A stretch of DNA of 40,492 nt from assembly GCA_963169815.1 (NCBI GenBank), contig CAUJDC010000013.1, positions 1 to 40,492 on the forward strand, written 5' to 3'. Both the position numbers and the translations under genes were made by a program. The DNA is from Patescibacteria group bacterium (GTDB lineage Bacteria; Patescibacteriota; Gracilibacteria; UBA1369). This document shows, one piece after another, positions 25,878-35,219 of the stretch. Within the stretch, counting starts at the first letter, position 1, and every line of letters starts with the position of its first letter. The notes under the pieces are model-generated. The model was given only the letters and a program-made list of their open reading frames with translations. It made no database searches and was not told the DNA's origin.

Positions 25878-27323
25878 TTACAAAGAAATAGTTCTTTCCA
25901 GAAGTACAACCGTTTCAACGTGATAGGTATGGCAAAATTGATCCACTGGCTGAATAAATTTTAGCTGAAAACCACTGCTCACAAAAATCTTCAAATCTCT
26001 AGCCAAAGTCGACGGATTACAAGAAACATAAATTACTCTTTTTGCTTTGGTTCCGACTATTGTCTGAATCACATCTTCATGTAAACCTGCTCTCGGCGGA
26101 TCCACAACTACCAAGTCAACTTCCTCGCTTCGTGCTGGTAAAACCGTGCGAACATCACCCACAGCGAAATCAATATTTGCTACTTTATTTTGCTGGGCAT
26201 TAATTTTCGCATTTTCCACTGCTGGAGCATTCATCTCTATACCAGTAACCTGCGCGGCCTTGTCCGCCAAACAAATCCCAATCGTTCCAGTACCACAATA
26301 CAAATCAAACACTCTCTCCGCGCCGCTCAACCCCGCCAATTCTCTCACCAATCCATAAAATCTCTCCGCCTGCATTGTGTTCGGTTGCAGAAAGGCCTGC
26401 GGCGCTACTTCAAAAATCAACTCTCTATCAGCACTGATTTTCAAAATTTCTTTAAACACTGGTGCGCCCCATAAAAGTTTTTCCCTAAATTCTTTGCGTT
26501 GGCCCTTTTTATTAATGATATGAGTTAGAAAAACTGAAACCAATTTGTCGTCTGCGCTTCCCAGTCGGCCCCAAAATTCATTCACTACTTTCAGGAAGCT
26601 CGTCTCAAATGAAACTTCACCATTCTCAACCTGTAGATTCACCATCACTTCTCCAGTACCGCTACCTCTGCGCACAATCAGCGAAACAAATTCACCATCA
26701 TAGCCACTCACTCCTGCCAGCCAATCTCGCATTGTTTTCAGAAACTCACCGACCCATGGGCGGAATAAATAACATTCTTCGATTTCACAAACATCATAAA
26801 ATCGCCCTTTCATATGCAGTCCCAATTGCCATGGCCCAAAGTTTCTCGAACCATCATCACCTCGAGTCATTTGTCTGGAAAAACTGAAATCCATTTTATT
26901 TCTATAAAACCACGGATTTTCCATCAACATAATTGGCTTCCAAATAGTGTCCAATTCAGCAGTAGCAAATCCACCAATACGCACTAAACTTTGTTTAACT
27001 TCATCTTCTTTAACTTTCAGCTGATCCTCATAGGACATAAATTGCCAACTGCAGCCGCCACATTTCAAAAAGTGTTTACAGCGCGGTTCGATTCTCTTCT
27101 CTGAGCGCTTCACAAAATTAGTCACACGCCCCATAGCCAGGTTTCTCTTCAAGGAGAAAATTTCCAAATCCACTTCATCCCCAGGCACAACACCTTCGAC
27201 AAAAATAGCCATCTTGCGTGTCTTTCCTTCGGCGTCAACACCTCCATCAACGCGCACTACGCCCGAACCGCCGAATACTAATTTATCGACTACACCTCTC
27301 ACTGTATCTCCTTTTTTATACAT
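25878..27323 (-). CDS. 23S rRNA (uracil-C5)-methyltransferase, RlmD/TrmA family
   Basis: A 481-residue SAM-dependent methyltransferase. The N-terminus is a TRAM domain (MYKKGDTVRGVVDKLVFGGS); an iron-sulfur cysteine cluster follows (CKHFLKCGGCSW); the methyltransferase domain has FDLYCGTGTIG, VVDPPRAG and the catalytic cysteine in YVSCNPSTLARDL. This is the plan of RlmD and RlmCD, which make m5U in 23S rRNA. The exact target base cannot be read from the sequence. It follows yajQ by 5 bases on the same strand. Confidence 0.92.
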   Translation of the reverse strand: MYKKGDTVRGVVDKLVFGGSGVVRVDGGVDAEGKTRKMAIFVEGVVPGDEVDLEIFSLKRNLAMGRVTNFVKRSEKRIEPRCKHFLKCGGCSWQFMSYEDQLKVKEDEVKQSLVRIGGFATAELDTIWKPIMLMENPWFYRNKMDFSFSRQMTRGDDGSRNFGPWQLGLHMKGRFYDVCEIEECYLFRPWVGEFLKTMRDWLAGVSGYDGEFVSLIVRRGSGTGEVMVNLQVENGEVSFETSFLKVVNEFWGRLGSADDKLVSVFLTHIINKKGQRKEFREKLLWGAPVFKEILKISADRELIFEVAPQAFLQPNTMQAERFYGLVRELAGLSGAERVFDLYCGTGTIGICLADKAAQVTGIEMNAPAVENAKINAQQNKVANIDFAVGDVRTVLPARSEEVDLVVVDPPRAGLHEDVIQTIVGTKAKRVIYVSCNPSTLARDLKIFVSSGFQLKFIQPVDQFCHTYHVETVVLLERTISL

Positions 27324-27328
27324 TGGGA

Positions 27329-27826
27329 TTAGCGGTAATTTTCAAAACTGAGTGGCATTCCAACTTTCTCTTCTTTATCACGCAAAAAAATAATTACCTT
27401 TTGAAGTTCGTCTTTGTCTTTGCTGGAAACTCTCACTGCATTGCCGTTGATAGAAGGTTTTACTTTGAAGCCAGCTTCTTTAATCATCGCTGAGACCTGT
27501 TTGCATTTTTCCTGACTCAAAACCTTCACCAATTTAACTTCCAATTTATAGTCCAGGCCTCCAGTTGGTTTGGATTCCTGCTTATCCATAATTTTTGGTG
27601 ATTGTTTACGATTGATGATTTTCTGCAAAAGCGTGTCATAAACCTGTTGTACTTTCAGATCGCCCGGTGCGATAATTTCAATCACTTCGTCTTTTAATTC
27701 TACTGAAGCTTTAATATCTTTAAAGTCATAACGGGTAGTGATTTCACGTTTCACCTGATCTACCGCATTGCGAACTTCCTGCATGTCGAACTGTGAAACT
27801 ACGTCGAATGAATATTCAGATGCCAT
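27329..27826 (-). CDS. yajQ: YajQ-family nucleotide-binding protein
   Basis: A 165-residue protein, the normal length. It starts at the ATG 27824-27826 (MASEYSFDVVSQFDMQEVRN); the open frame extending to 28030 overlaps rlmH on the other strand and is not used. Other signatures are TTRYDFKDIKASVEL and the C-terminal VRVSSKDKDELQ. YajQ proteins have two ferredoxin-like domains and bind nucleotides, in some species cyclic di-GMP. It shares a 40-base divergent promoter region with rlmH. Confidence 0.94.
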   Translation of the reverse strand: MASEYSFDVVSQFDMQEVRNAVDQVKREITTRYDFKDIKASVELKDEVIEIIAPGDLKVQQVYDTLLQKIINRKQSPKIMDKQESKPTGGLDYKLEVKLVKVLSQEKCKQVSAMIKEAGFKVKPSINGNAVRVSSKDKDELQKVIIFLRDKEEKVGMPLSFENYR

Positions 27827-27866
27827 AATGTATAGATTAATTGTAACGGTATGGTAGCATAGCCTC

Positions 27867-28343
27867 ATGCAAATTACCATTCTACAAATCGGTAAAACCA
27901 AACATGATTTTGTCCTCCAGGCAGAGACAGAATACCTCAAACGCCTCCAAACTTGGGCCACAGTAAATATCGTTACCCTCAAAGAAGTTTCAGTAGATTC
28001 AGATTCTAAAATTGCCCGCCAAAAAGCCAAAGAACAAGAAGGGGAGCGTCTTTTGGGAAGTCTCCCTGGAAAAACTTTTTTAATTGTTCTGGATGAAACT
28101 GGTAAACAATTTACTTCACCGGATTTTGCTAAGCTAATTCAAAAAAATCGCGACTTCGAAGGAGCCAATTTAACTTTCCTGATTGGTGGTCCTTTTGGCC
28201 TTTCAGAAGAGGTTCGAAAACGATCCAACCTGCTCCTTAGTTTTTCCCAATTCACTTTCACTCACGAAATGATTCGCATGCTTTTACTAGAACAGATTTA
28301 TCGCGCCTTCACCATTATTTCCAATAAAACCTATCATTACTAA
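27867..28343 (+). CDS. rlmH: 23S rRNA (pseudouridine-1915-N3)-methyltransferase
   Basis: A 158-residue SPOUT methyltransferase acting on helix 69 of 23S rRNA in assembled ribosomes. The SAM-binding knot FLIGGPFGLSEEV and the C-terminal SFSQFTFTHEMIRMLLLEQI, followed by YRAFTIISNKTYHY, are diagnostic. The stop overlaps the start of the next gene by one base (TAATG), so the two are translationally coupled. Confidence 0.97.
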   Translation: MQITILQIGKTKHDFVLQAETEYLKRLQTWATVNIVTLKEVSVDSDSKIARQKAKEQEGERLLGSLPGKTFLIVLDETGKQFTSPDFAKLIQKNRDFEGANLTFLIGGPFGLSEEVRKRSNLLLSFSQFTFTHEMIRMLLLEQIYRAFTIISNKTYHY

Positions 28344-29947
28344 TGATTAAGAAATTAATTTTCCTCCTCGGCGCCATAGCTTTGGCAGTAGTCTCAGTTG
28401 CTCTCATTTCACAAACCTACCCAGTTAAAACGAGTCTCCTTGATTCGCCAAAACCATATTTTCAGACTGATCGTGCTATCCATGCGGCTATTTTAAGTCA
28501 AAAGAAAACCGAAGTTGCCGACCTTGATCGCAACAACTTGCAGAAAGCCACTGCCAGCCTCTTCGCCAAACTCAAAGCTGATCAAAAATATGATCAGATT
28601 ATTGTTGTTTATGACCCAAGCTATCCCGCAACTGATCCAGATATTCTCATCGAGCAGGCCAGACATGATTTTCCTTCTGCCAAATTACAAAGCCTGATCG
28701 TCCAGACCACTGACACTGAAATCACGCTCTATGATCAAGTCAAAGCAGCAGGAAACCTAGATGCGACGCTGGTAGTGGTTCACAGTTACTTAAATTACAC
28801 TGATCAAATTCCTGAATTGGCAGATTTTGAAAAAGCACATTATCAAAATGTGTATGATCATCTAGATAAAAAAGCTATTAATACAATTCCGTACACCAAT
28901 TCCGAAGCTATCAAAGCTCTCTACCAAATCGCCAAAGAACAAAACTCTCTCAAATCTCTCCCCACTCTCGCCGACAATACTTTCCAGTATCAAATCCAAT
29001 TCCTGGCCGAAGGGTCAGGTGCTAAAACTCAAGTCGCCCATTTGGTTTTCTTTGGCGATATGATGCTCGGCCGCCATGTCCGTGTACTGATGGATGCCAA
29101 TAAATCTCTCGATTATCCTTTTGCCAAACTTGATCATGCTTACCTTCAGTCAAATGATTTGCTGATAGCCAATCTCGAAGGTCCTATCGCCGAAAAAGCC
29201 ATCGCTACCTCCAAATCAATTGCCTTCCGCTTCTTGCCTGACATTGCTCCACTTTTACAGAGGCACTATTTTGACGCTCTCTCCCAGGCTAATAACCACG
29301 CCTTCGATATGGGCAAACAGGGTTTTGCTGACACCACCAAATATCTTCAAAACAACAATATCGTTCCATTTGGAAATGCCCGCGAATTATCAGACCTCTC
29401 CGTGGCCAAATTTGATTTGAACGGCCAAAAAGTAGCCTTACTTGGTCTCAATCACACTGATTTCAAACTCGACAAACCAGCTGTTATTGCCAAGATCAAG
29501 TCCCTTGGCGAAGAAGGCTATCAGGTTTTTCCTTACATTCACTGGGGGATAGAGTACCAGCATACTCCAACCACTGAGCAAATTGAGCTCGCACATTCTT
29601 TTGTTGATGCTGGCGCCAAGGCTGTCATCGGCATGCACCCACACGTAGTAGAAAGTATAGAAATCTACAACAATGCTCCGATTTTCTATTCACTCGGCAA
29701 CACTGTCTTTGATCAATATTTCAGTCCTGACACTCAGGAAGGTTTAACTCTGGCTATGGAATTGTCACCTCAGAAAATGACAATTTTGCTTTTGCCAATT
29801 TCCATTCGCCAAAGCCAGCCAGAACTGATGAATCCAGACCAGAGAACCGCTTTTCTCCAGAAACTTGCTGGTTGGTGGAGATATGATCAGGAAATAAAAG
29901 ATCAAATTGAAAAAGGGAAAATTGTAATAAATTTGGCAAAGAATTGA
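28343..29947 (+). CDS. CapA-family (PGA_cap) metallophosphatase-like protein, possible degenerate Memo-like N-terminal domain
   Basis: A 534-residue protein anchored by an N-terminal helix (about residues 3-25). From residue 231 it is a CapA domain: VFFGDMMLGRHVR, ANLEGPIA, NNHAFDMG, HWGIEYQ, GMHPHVVE and SLGNTVFDQ, as in poly-gamma-glutamate capsule proteins. Residues about 45-210 are a separate alpha/beta domain; the order of secondary elements and VVVHSYLNYTDQ near residues 144-154, followed by DKKAINTI, recall the Memo/AmmeMemoRadiSam-B fold, but the metal-binding His residues are missing. The CapA call is firm, the Memo one speculative. Likely acts outside the membrane on envelope polymer. 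Confidence 0.85.
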   Translation: MIKKLIFLLGAIALAVVSVALISQTYPVKTSLLDSPKPYFQTDRAIHAAILSQKKTEVADLDRNNLQKATASLFAKLKADQKYDQIIVVYDPSYPATDPDILIEQARHDFPSAKLQSLIVQTTDTEITLYDQVKAAGNLDATLVVVHSYLNYTDQIPELADFEKAHYQNVYDHLDKKAINTIPYTNSEAIKALYQIAKEQNSLKSLPTLADNTFQYQIQFLAEGSGAKTQVAHLVFFGDMMLGRHVRVLMDANKSLDYPFAKLDHAYLQSNDLLIANLEGPIAEKAIATSKSIAFRFLPDIAPLLQRHYFDALSQANNHAFDMGKQGFADTTKYLQNNNIVPFGNARELSDLSVAKFDLNGQKVALLGLNHTDFKLDKPAVIAKIKSLGEEGYQVFPYIHWGIEYQHTPTTEQIELAHSFVDAGAKAVIGMHPHVVESIEIYNNAPIFYSLGNTVFDQYFSPDTQEGLTLAMELSPQKMTILLLPISIRQSQPELMNPDQRTAFLQKLAGWWRYDQEIKDQIEKGKIVINLAKN

Positions 29948-30019
29948 TTTATATAAGTAAACAACCTACATTAAGGTTGGAATTTAAAAACAAATTAAAT
30001 TTTAAGCAAACTTCACAAA

Positions 30020-30571
30020 ATGAATAAGAGCAATAAACTAATCTTTGCCCTCACTTTTACGCTAATAATCCTGTCTGCCTGCCAGGCCCCTCTGGAACCT
30101 GAGCATGTGGTTAAATTCGACCGCAATACAGATAAAACCCCAGTAGAAGAAGTACTTCCAGTTCTAAAAGTAACTCAAGGCCCAGACCATTCTGAGTTGA
30201 AATTACGCAGTCAAACTTCACGTTATTTAAATGCTGAGAAATCAGCCATTGAAATTACTCTCAGTAGCTCCAAGATTGCTTTTTGTGAGAATCAGGCACC
30301 TGCCCTCAAAGAAGGGGAAGCCGAGCTAAAAATCACAGTCAAAGCCAAAGATGGTAAAAAAGCCATTAGCAAGGCCGACCTCAGTAAAGACGCTGATTTA
30401 GAAATCACTGCTGTTTACAAGACGCCAAGTGGTGAGATTAACATCAGTGGAGATCAATTCAAATCCCTAGCTATTTCTGATCTCAACGAAGCCATTCTCC
30501 GCGGTAATATTCAGGTTTCCGCCAAGGATTTTGCTATCGAAGGTGAGTATTTCACGGCTATCTGTAAGTAA
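30020..30571 (+). CDS. Lipoprotein of unknown function
   Basis: A 183-residue protein with a signal peptide and lipobox LSAC (acylated Cys at residue 21). The mature part is a small beta-rich domain with two further cysteines (AFCENQAPAL and the C-terminal TAICK) that could form a disulfide. ILSACQA, NTDKTPV and the nearby GPD echo the lipoprotein at 16643-16909. It is 72 bases after the CapA gene and may belong to the same transcript. Confidence 0.8.
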   Translation: MNKSNKLIFALTFTLIILSACQAPLEPEHVVKFDRNTDKTPVEEVLPVLKVTQGPDHSELKLRSQTSRYLNAEKSAIEITLSSSKIAFCENQAPALKEGEAELKITVKAKDGKKAISKADLSKDADLEITAVYKTPSGEINISGDQFKSLAISDLNEAILRGNIQVSAKDFAIEGEYFTAICK

Positions 30572-30578
30572 AACTAAT

Positions 30579-30631
30579 TTGACGCTATAGAATAAGATTG
30601 TATAATGCCTGCTCCGCCATACAATCTTATT
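30579..30631 (+). promoter_or_regulatory. Promoter overlapped by a 13-bp perfect palindrome
   Basis: TTGACG (30579-30584) and TATAAT (30601-30606) are spaced 16 bases. AATAAGATTGTAT (30591-30603) is repeated inverted as ATACAATCTTATT (30619-30631), loop 15 bases, covering the -10 box and the likely start near 30613. The ATG at 30605 lies inside the -10 box, so the downstream ATG at 30638 is the start of the gene. Confidence 0.7.
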
Positions 30632-30637
30632 TTCAAA

Positions 30638-31852
30638 ATGAGTAAAGAACAGTTTAAAACGACTACAATTGCTATTGATGCAGCTCAAGCCGGAGCTGAA
30701 CCAGAAAATGAGCCCACTTTAGACGTCTATGACGCTGCAAGAGTTAGAGCTGCCTGCAAAGATCTCAACTCTTTGAATTTTTATTCACATCACCCAATTG
30801 GCCAATTGCTGGTCGAATGGAACTTGAAAACCCACCCAGTCTTGCGGGAAAAACTTTTGCAGGATGAGAAGCTGCTTGATTTGCAAGAACGTATTCTGCA
30901 CTCTGGAATTGTCAAAGATCAGTCAGCAGCCAGTAGGTTTGCAGAGGCAGAACCTGATTTTCAACCAAAAACAGAAAATCAGTTGATCCTGGAGACTTGC
31001 ATAGATCAAGCTATTCAAATAGTGACAATCAATGCGGTTTATTCCGATCAATATGAAGATCTTGCCCAATTTGATTTTAGAAACGACATGGAATCACACA
31101 TAGGTGATTTACGCGATACTACCAAGCTCGCTGCCTTGCAGGCAGCTTTTCCAGCACAGCTTGAAGAACGGCAATACGTTTTCCTGCGTGATACATTTTT
31201 GAATGCTCTAGCTAAAAGAGATTACCTGCGCGTACTGGAGGTATTAGACAGATTCTACGATAATTCTACCTGGAAAAACGCAGCTCAGAGGTCTGGTACT
31301 TTGGTGTTGGCTAATTTAGCTAGTGAGCCTGTGTTACAACGTGTCGCTACCCAGGCGCTCATTAAGAAACTGGTGCAAACAGATGAAGAAAGTTTCAATA
31401 AATACGCTCAATTTTTAGAAGAATGCGGCCTCAGCTTGGCTGAGAATAAATTAGAAAATGCAGGTCAGGATTTTGTCTCCAGACAATTAGAAACTCTCTG
31501 GGAACGCAGCCCACTCAGATATTATGAAGTGATCGAATTATTACTCTACTATGAATTGGTTTCAGCCGAACATCTCGCCCAAAACCGCTGGGTTAAACTT
31601 CGCACCATGCAATTTATCCTGTATTCTTTCCGCATCGGCAAATATAGTTTAGCCAGAGAACAGGCAACTGCTATCATCACTAAACAGTTAAAATTACATA
31701 GTCCAGAAGACCTCCAGGCCGCCCACTCCCGCGTACTCTGGATGAACTATTGCCAGGCCTGTAATAGCGAAGACCTAGTAGTTGATCCAGAGCTTGCCAA
31801 CTTTTATCGCCAGGGGCGTATTAATCGTTACTCAGAAGACGACGAAGAATAA
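30638..31852 (+). CDS. Protein of unknown function, helical
   Basis: A 404-residue acidic, mostly helical cytoplasmic protein (MSKEQFKTTTIAIDAAQ start) that I do not recognise. No signal peptide or membrane segment. The middle and C-terminal parts contain repeated helix pairs (for example LAKRDYLRVLEVLDRFYDNS), as in alpha-solenoid scaffolds. It ends in a run of acidic residues (SEDDEE). It has a strong promoter with a palindromic operator-like element, so it is probably regulated. Confidence 0.75.
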   Translation: MSKEQFKTTTIAIDAAQAGAEPENEPTLDVYDAARVRAACKDLNSLNFYSHHPIGQLLVEWNLKTHPVLREKLLQDEKLLDLQERILHSGIVKDQSAASRFAEAEPDFQPKTENQLILETCIDQAIQIVTINAVYSDQYEDLAQFDFRNDMESHIGDLRDTTKLAALQAAFPAQLEERQYVFLRDTFLNALAKRDYLRVLEVLDRFYDNSTWKNAAQRSGTLVLANLASEPVLQRVATQALIKKLVQTDEESFNKYAQFLEECGLSLAENKLENAGQDFVSRQLETLWERSPLRYYEVIELLLYYELVSAEHLAQNRWVKLRTMQFILYSFRIGKYSLAREQATAIITKQLKLHSPEDLQAAHSRVLWMNYCQACNSEDLVVDPELANFYRQGRINRYSEDDEE

Positions 31853-32029
31853 TCTGTCTAATTACGGCCTATTGAACTAAACTTTGCCAGTCATCATTTC
31901 TTTTATGACTGTACAAACCATCCACTACCAAAAGCTCCGCTGAAACTTTCCTTCGCTGTTGTTTCCTCTGACATTCGTAATAGTTTTATCCTGGCTTTTG
32001 TATTACTTTCAGATCAGTCCAAATTGTGC

Positions 32030-32055
32030 TATAATGTTTAGATTTATTAAACATT
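32030..32055 (+). promoter_or_regulatory. -10 box and small inverted repeat before the beta-CASP gene
   Basis: TATAAT at 32030-32035 (weak -35), followed by an 8-bp perfect inverted repeat, AATGTTTA (32033-32040) and TAAACATT (32048-32055), ending 4 bases before the ATG at 32060. Confidence 0.45.
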
Positions 32056-32059
32056 GACC

Positions 32060-33478
32060 ATGAAAATTCATTTTTGGGGAGCAGCACGCGAAGTAACAGG
32101 CTCCAGACATATTCTCGAAGTAAACGGCAAACGTATCTTGCTTGATTGCGGTATGTTCCAAGGCCGCCGTAAAGAAGCTGAAGTAAAAAACAAAGATTTT
32201 GGTTTCGATCCAAAAACCATCGATGCCGTAATTCTCTCACACGCTCATATCGATCATTCTGGCTGTTTACCACTACTCGTTAAACAAGGTTATAAGGGGC
32301 CAATTTACAGTACTTTCGCTACTCGCGATCTTTGTAATTTTATGCTGATGGACTCTGCCTTCATTCAGGAAAAAGATGCTGAATATGTGAATAAAAAGCG
32401 TCTCAGGAAGGATTCAAAGGTTGAATTGGTGAAACCACTCTACGATTCCAAAGATGCCCAGCAGGCACTTTGTCAATTCTATGGAATTGGTTATGAAACT
32501 GCCTTCGTTGTAACTGATGGCGTAGTTTGCTCATTCTACAATGCTGGTCACATTCTCGGTTCTTCTCTTGTTCATTTGCTCATCAAAGATCAAGCCGCTG
32601 GCAAAACTTACAAAGTTGCTTTCACGGGTGACCTCGGTCGTAAAAATCTTCCTATTCTCCGCGACCCAACTCCTATGCCTCCAACAGATTATCTGATCAC
32701 CGAATCCACTTACGGAAATCGTTTTCACGAATCGATGCTCGATGCGGGCGGCAAACTCAAGGAAATAGTTAATCGCGTTGCCAATCGTGGCGGCAAAATT
32801 ATTATTCCAGCATTCTCTGTAGAGAGAACTCAGGAAATAGTTTACCAGCTCAATGTACTTTGGCAGAAAAAAGAAATTCCTGATATTCCAGTTTATGTTG
32901 ATAGTCCACTGTCCGTAAATATCAGTGAAGTATTTATCAATCATCCAGAATGTTACGATGAGGAGATTTATAAAGAATTCATTAACAATCGAAAAAATCC
33001 TTTCGGTTTTGGCCGCCTCCAATACACACACAGTGTAGAGGAATCCAAGGCTCTCAACTCGCATCATGGTCCATGTATCATCATTTCTTCTTCAGGTATG
33101 TGTGAAAATGGTCGCATTTTGCATCATCTCAAAAATAACATTGAAGACAGCCGTAACCTGATTCTAATCGTTGGTTTCATGGCCAAAGATACTCTTGGTC
33201 GTCGTATTTTGGAAAAACAGCCATCAGTTAAAATTTTCGATGAAGAATATCGTCTCAAAGCTGAAGTAGAAGTAATGAACGCATTCTCTGGTCATGCAGA
33301 TCGCTCCGATCTGCTTGAGTACATCAAACAAATCAAAGATCTGAAAAAAGTCTTTCTCGTTCACGGTGAAGAAACTCAAAGTCTTGGTCTCCGCGAATAC
33401 CTCTTGGAAATAGGCATTCCAGCCGTAGAAGTCCCGGGTAGGGGAGAGACGGTAACTATTGAGGAAAAAGAAAGCTAA
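32060..33478 (+). CDS. RNA-processing metallo-beta-lactamase with beta-CASP domain
   Basis: A 472-residue protein of the CPSF/Ysh1-like bacterial group. The zinc site SHAHIDHSG and the later GHILGSSLV, TGDLGRKN and TESTYGNR are conserved; the beta-CASP region has IPAFSVERTQE and SSSGMCENGRI, and the C-terminus has FSGHADRSDL and VHGEETQ. Members are endo- or 5'-exoribonucleases; here it is a candidate for mRNA turnover. I use the ATG at 32060 (MKIHFWGAAREVTG); an in-frame TTG two codons upstream is unnecessary. thyA follows by 57 bases. Confidence 0.93.
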   Translation: MKIHFWGAAREVTGSRHILEVNGKRILLDCGMFQGRRKEAEVKNKDFGFDPKTIDAVILSHAHIDHSGCLPLLVKQGYKGPIYSTFATRDLCNFMLMDSAFIQEKDAEYVNKKRLRKDSKVELVKPLYDSKDAQQALCQFYGIGYETAFVVTDGVVCSFYNAGHILGSSLVHLLIKDQAAGKTYKVAFTGDLGRKNLPILRDPTPMPPTDYLITESTYGNRFHESMLDAGGKLKEIVNRVANRGGKIIIPAFSVERTQEIVYQLNVLWQKKEIPDIPVYVDSPLSVNISEVFINHPECYDEEIYKEFINNRKNPFGFGRLQYTHSVEESKALNSHHGPCIIISSSGMCENGRILHHLKNNIEDSRNLILIVGFMAKDTLGRRILEKQPSVKIFDEEYRLKAEVEVMNAFSGHADRSDLLEYIKQIKDLKKVFLVHGEETQSLGLREYLLEIGIPAVEVPGRGETVTIEEKES

Positions 33479-33535
33479 TCAGTTAAAACATTTTCGCCAT
33501 TCAGTCACTTTTTTTATTGGTTTGAGCAGGTTATT

Positions 33536-34492
33536 ATGGCCATGCTTTTAACCAAATCCAAAATGGCTCTTAAAGAAATCTCCCGCATCATGTCCGCTCA
33601 GGAGGTACAGGATAAGATTTCCCAGGTTCGCCGTGAGCATGAGTTGTTGGCACTTAGTCCAAAACTCAATCCCACTGACCGGGCTTATTTGGAACAAATT
33701 CGCGAAATTTTGTTAAATGGTGAATACAAACCAGACCGCACAGGAACAGGTACAATTTCCATTTTTGGCTTACAAAAAAAGTACGATCTGCGCAACGGTT
33801 TCCCTCTCCTTACCACCAAAAAAGTTCGCTATGATGGAATTCTCCGCGAATTACTCTGGTTCCTCAAAGGTTCAACCAATATCAATGACGATTTGACCCA
33901 GCACACACCAATTTGGGACAATTGGGCTTTGCCAGATGGCGAACTCGGTCCAGTTTACGGTTATCAATGGCGCAAATGGGAAAAGTTCAAGAAAAATTCC
34001 GAAACTGGTCAATATGAAAAAACTCATGTCGACCAAATCTCCAATATCATAAGTCGCATCAAAACACAGCCAGATTGCCGCCGCATTATCTTAACCGCCT
34101 GGAATGTGGGCGATATCCCCGAAATGCGTCTTCCACCATGTCACGCTTTCGCGCAGTTTTATGTAGTAAATGGTCGTCTCGATTGCCAACTTTATCAGCG
34201 TTCCGCGGACTTTGCTCTGGGTATTCCTTTCAATATTGCCAGCTATTCTTTCTTGATGACTATGATTGCTCAGGAATGTGGGCTAATTCCAGGTATTTTC
34301 TCTCACACCATCGGTGATGCTCATATTTATGTAAATCACATCGACGGTTTACTTACCCAGTTGCAACGCCAAGGCCATCCACTTCCTACTTTGAAATTAA
34401 CAAAAAAACCTTTCGACGAAATCAAATTTGAAGACTTTGTCATCGAAAATTATCAGCATGAACCCTTTATCAAGTTCGAGGTAGCGGTTTAG
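33536..34492 (+). CDS. thyA: Thymidylate synthase
   Basis: Converts dUMP to dTMP using methylene-tetrahydrofolate. The core is complete: DRTGTGTISIFG (phosphate-binding Arg), the catalytic cysteine in LPPCHAFAQFYV, QRSADFALGIPFNIASY, and the terminal HEPFIKFEVAV. About 45 extra helical residues precede the usual start; the ATG at 33590 (MSAQEVQDK) is an alternative that would trim part of this. Encoded just before folA, the partner that regenerates tetrahydrofolate. Confidence 0.97.
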   Translation: MAMLLTKSKMALKEISRIMSAQEVQDKISQVRREHELLALSPKLNPTDRAYLEQIREILLNGEYKPDRTGTGTISIFGLQKKYDLRNGFPLLTTKKVRYDGILRELLWFLKGSTNINDDLTQHTPIWDNWALPDGELGPVYGYQWRKWEKFKKNSETGQYEKTHVDQISNIISRIKTQPDCRRIILTAWNVGDIPEMRLPPCHAFAQFYVVNGRLDCQLYQRSADFALGIPFNIASYSFLMTMIAQECGLIPGIFSHTIGDAHIYVNHIDGLLTQLQRQGHPLPTLKLTKKPFDEIKFEDFVIENYQHEPFIKFEVAV

Positions 34493-34532
34493 TGCTGCTG
34501 GCAAAGTAAAATAATAATTTCAACAATCACTC

Positions 34533-35096
34533 ATGAAACAATTCTCAATCATTGCAGCAATAGACCAACAAATGGGTATTGGTAAAAATGGCACTTTGCC
34601 TTGGCATCTACCTGAAGATCTCAAGTACTTCAATAATGTTACCAAGAAAACTGAACCAGATAAAGAAAATGCCGTAATTATGGGACGCCGCACCTGGGAA
34701 TCTCTTCCTGAAAAGTTCCGCCCACTTCCTGACCGCATCAATGCCGTTATCAGCTCTAATTCTGAATTAGAATTACCAGATGGAGTTCTGCATTTTGATT
34801 CCCTTGATGCCGCGCTTACTGCCATGTCTACCAGTTCCAAAATCGATCAAATTTTCGTTATTGGTGGCGCCAAACTTTATGAAGAAGCAGTGCTTCATCC
34901 AGAGCTAGAGCGTATTTATCTCACTCGTATCGAGTCAACTTTTGACTGCGATACTTTTTTCCCTGACCAAATTCCTGAAGAGTTTGAAATTGTTTCCACA
35001 ACTGATAATCTGGAATCTGACGGCCTCGAATATAATTTCGTTATACTCGAAAATGACGTCGATCATAGTGATGATGTTTACATTGAAACCCACTAA
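34533..35096 (+). CDS. folA: Dihydrofolate reductase
   Basis: Reduces dihydrofolate, the by-product of ThyA, with NADPH. Seen are IAAIDQQMGIGKNGTLPWHL (folate site), AVIMGRRTWESLP (NADPH site), IFVIGGAKLYEEA and a C-terminal acidic tail. At 187 residues it is slightly longer than usual. It lies 40 bases after thyA and is probably co-transcribed. Confidence 0.96.
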   Translation: MKQFSIIAAIDQQMGIGKNGTLPWHLPEDLKYFNNVTKKTEPDKENAVIMGRRTWESLPEKFRPLPDRINAVISSNSELELPDGVLHFDSLDAALTAMSTSSKIDQIFVIGGAKLYEEAVLHPELERIYLTRIESTFDCDTFFPDQIPEEFEIVSTTDNLESDGLEYNFVILENDVDHSDDVYIETH

Positions 35097-35123
35097 AATC
35101 TCGATACTAGTTGGACTGCTGCC

Positions 35124-35219
35124 ATGAGCTGGTTCCGTACCAAGAAACTCAAACTCGACAATCCTTCCAGTACGCCGGCCAAAAAACTTCGCACAGAAAT
35201 TTTGATTGGTACGCGCTAA
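35124..35219 (+). CDS. Possible 31-residue basic peptide
   Basis: A short open frame (MSWFRTKKLKLDNPSS...ILIGTR) directly after folA, ending four bases inside the convergent M29-like gene. It is strongly basic. There is no ribosome site and no known family, so it may be chance. Confidence 0.2.
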   Translation: MSWFRTKKLKLDNPSSTPAKKLRTEILIGTR

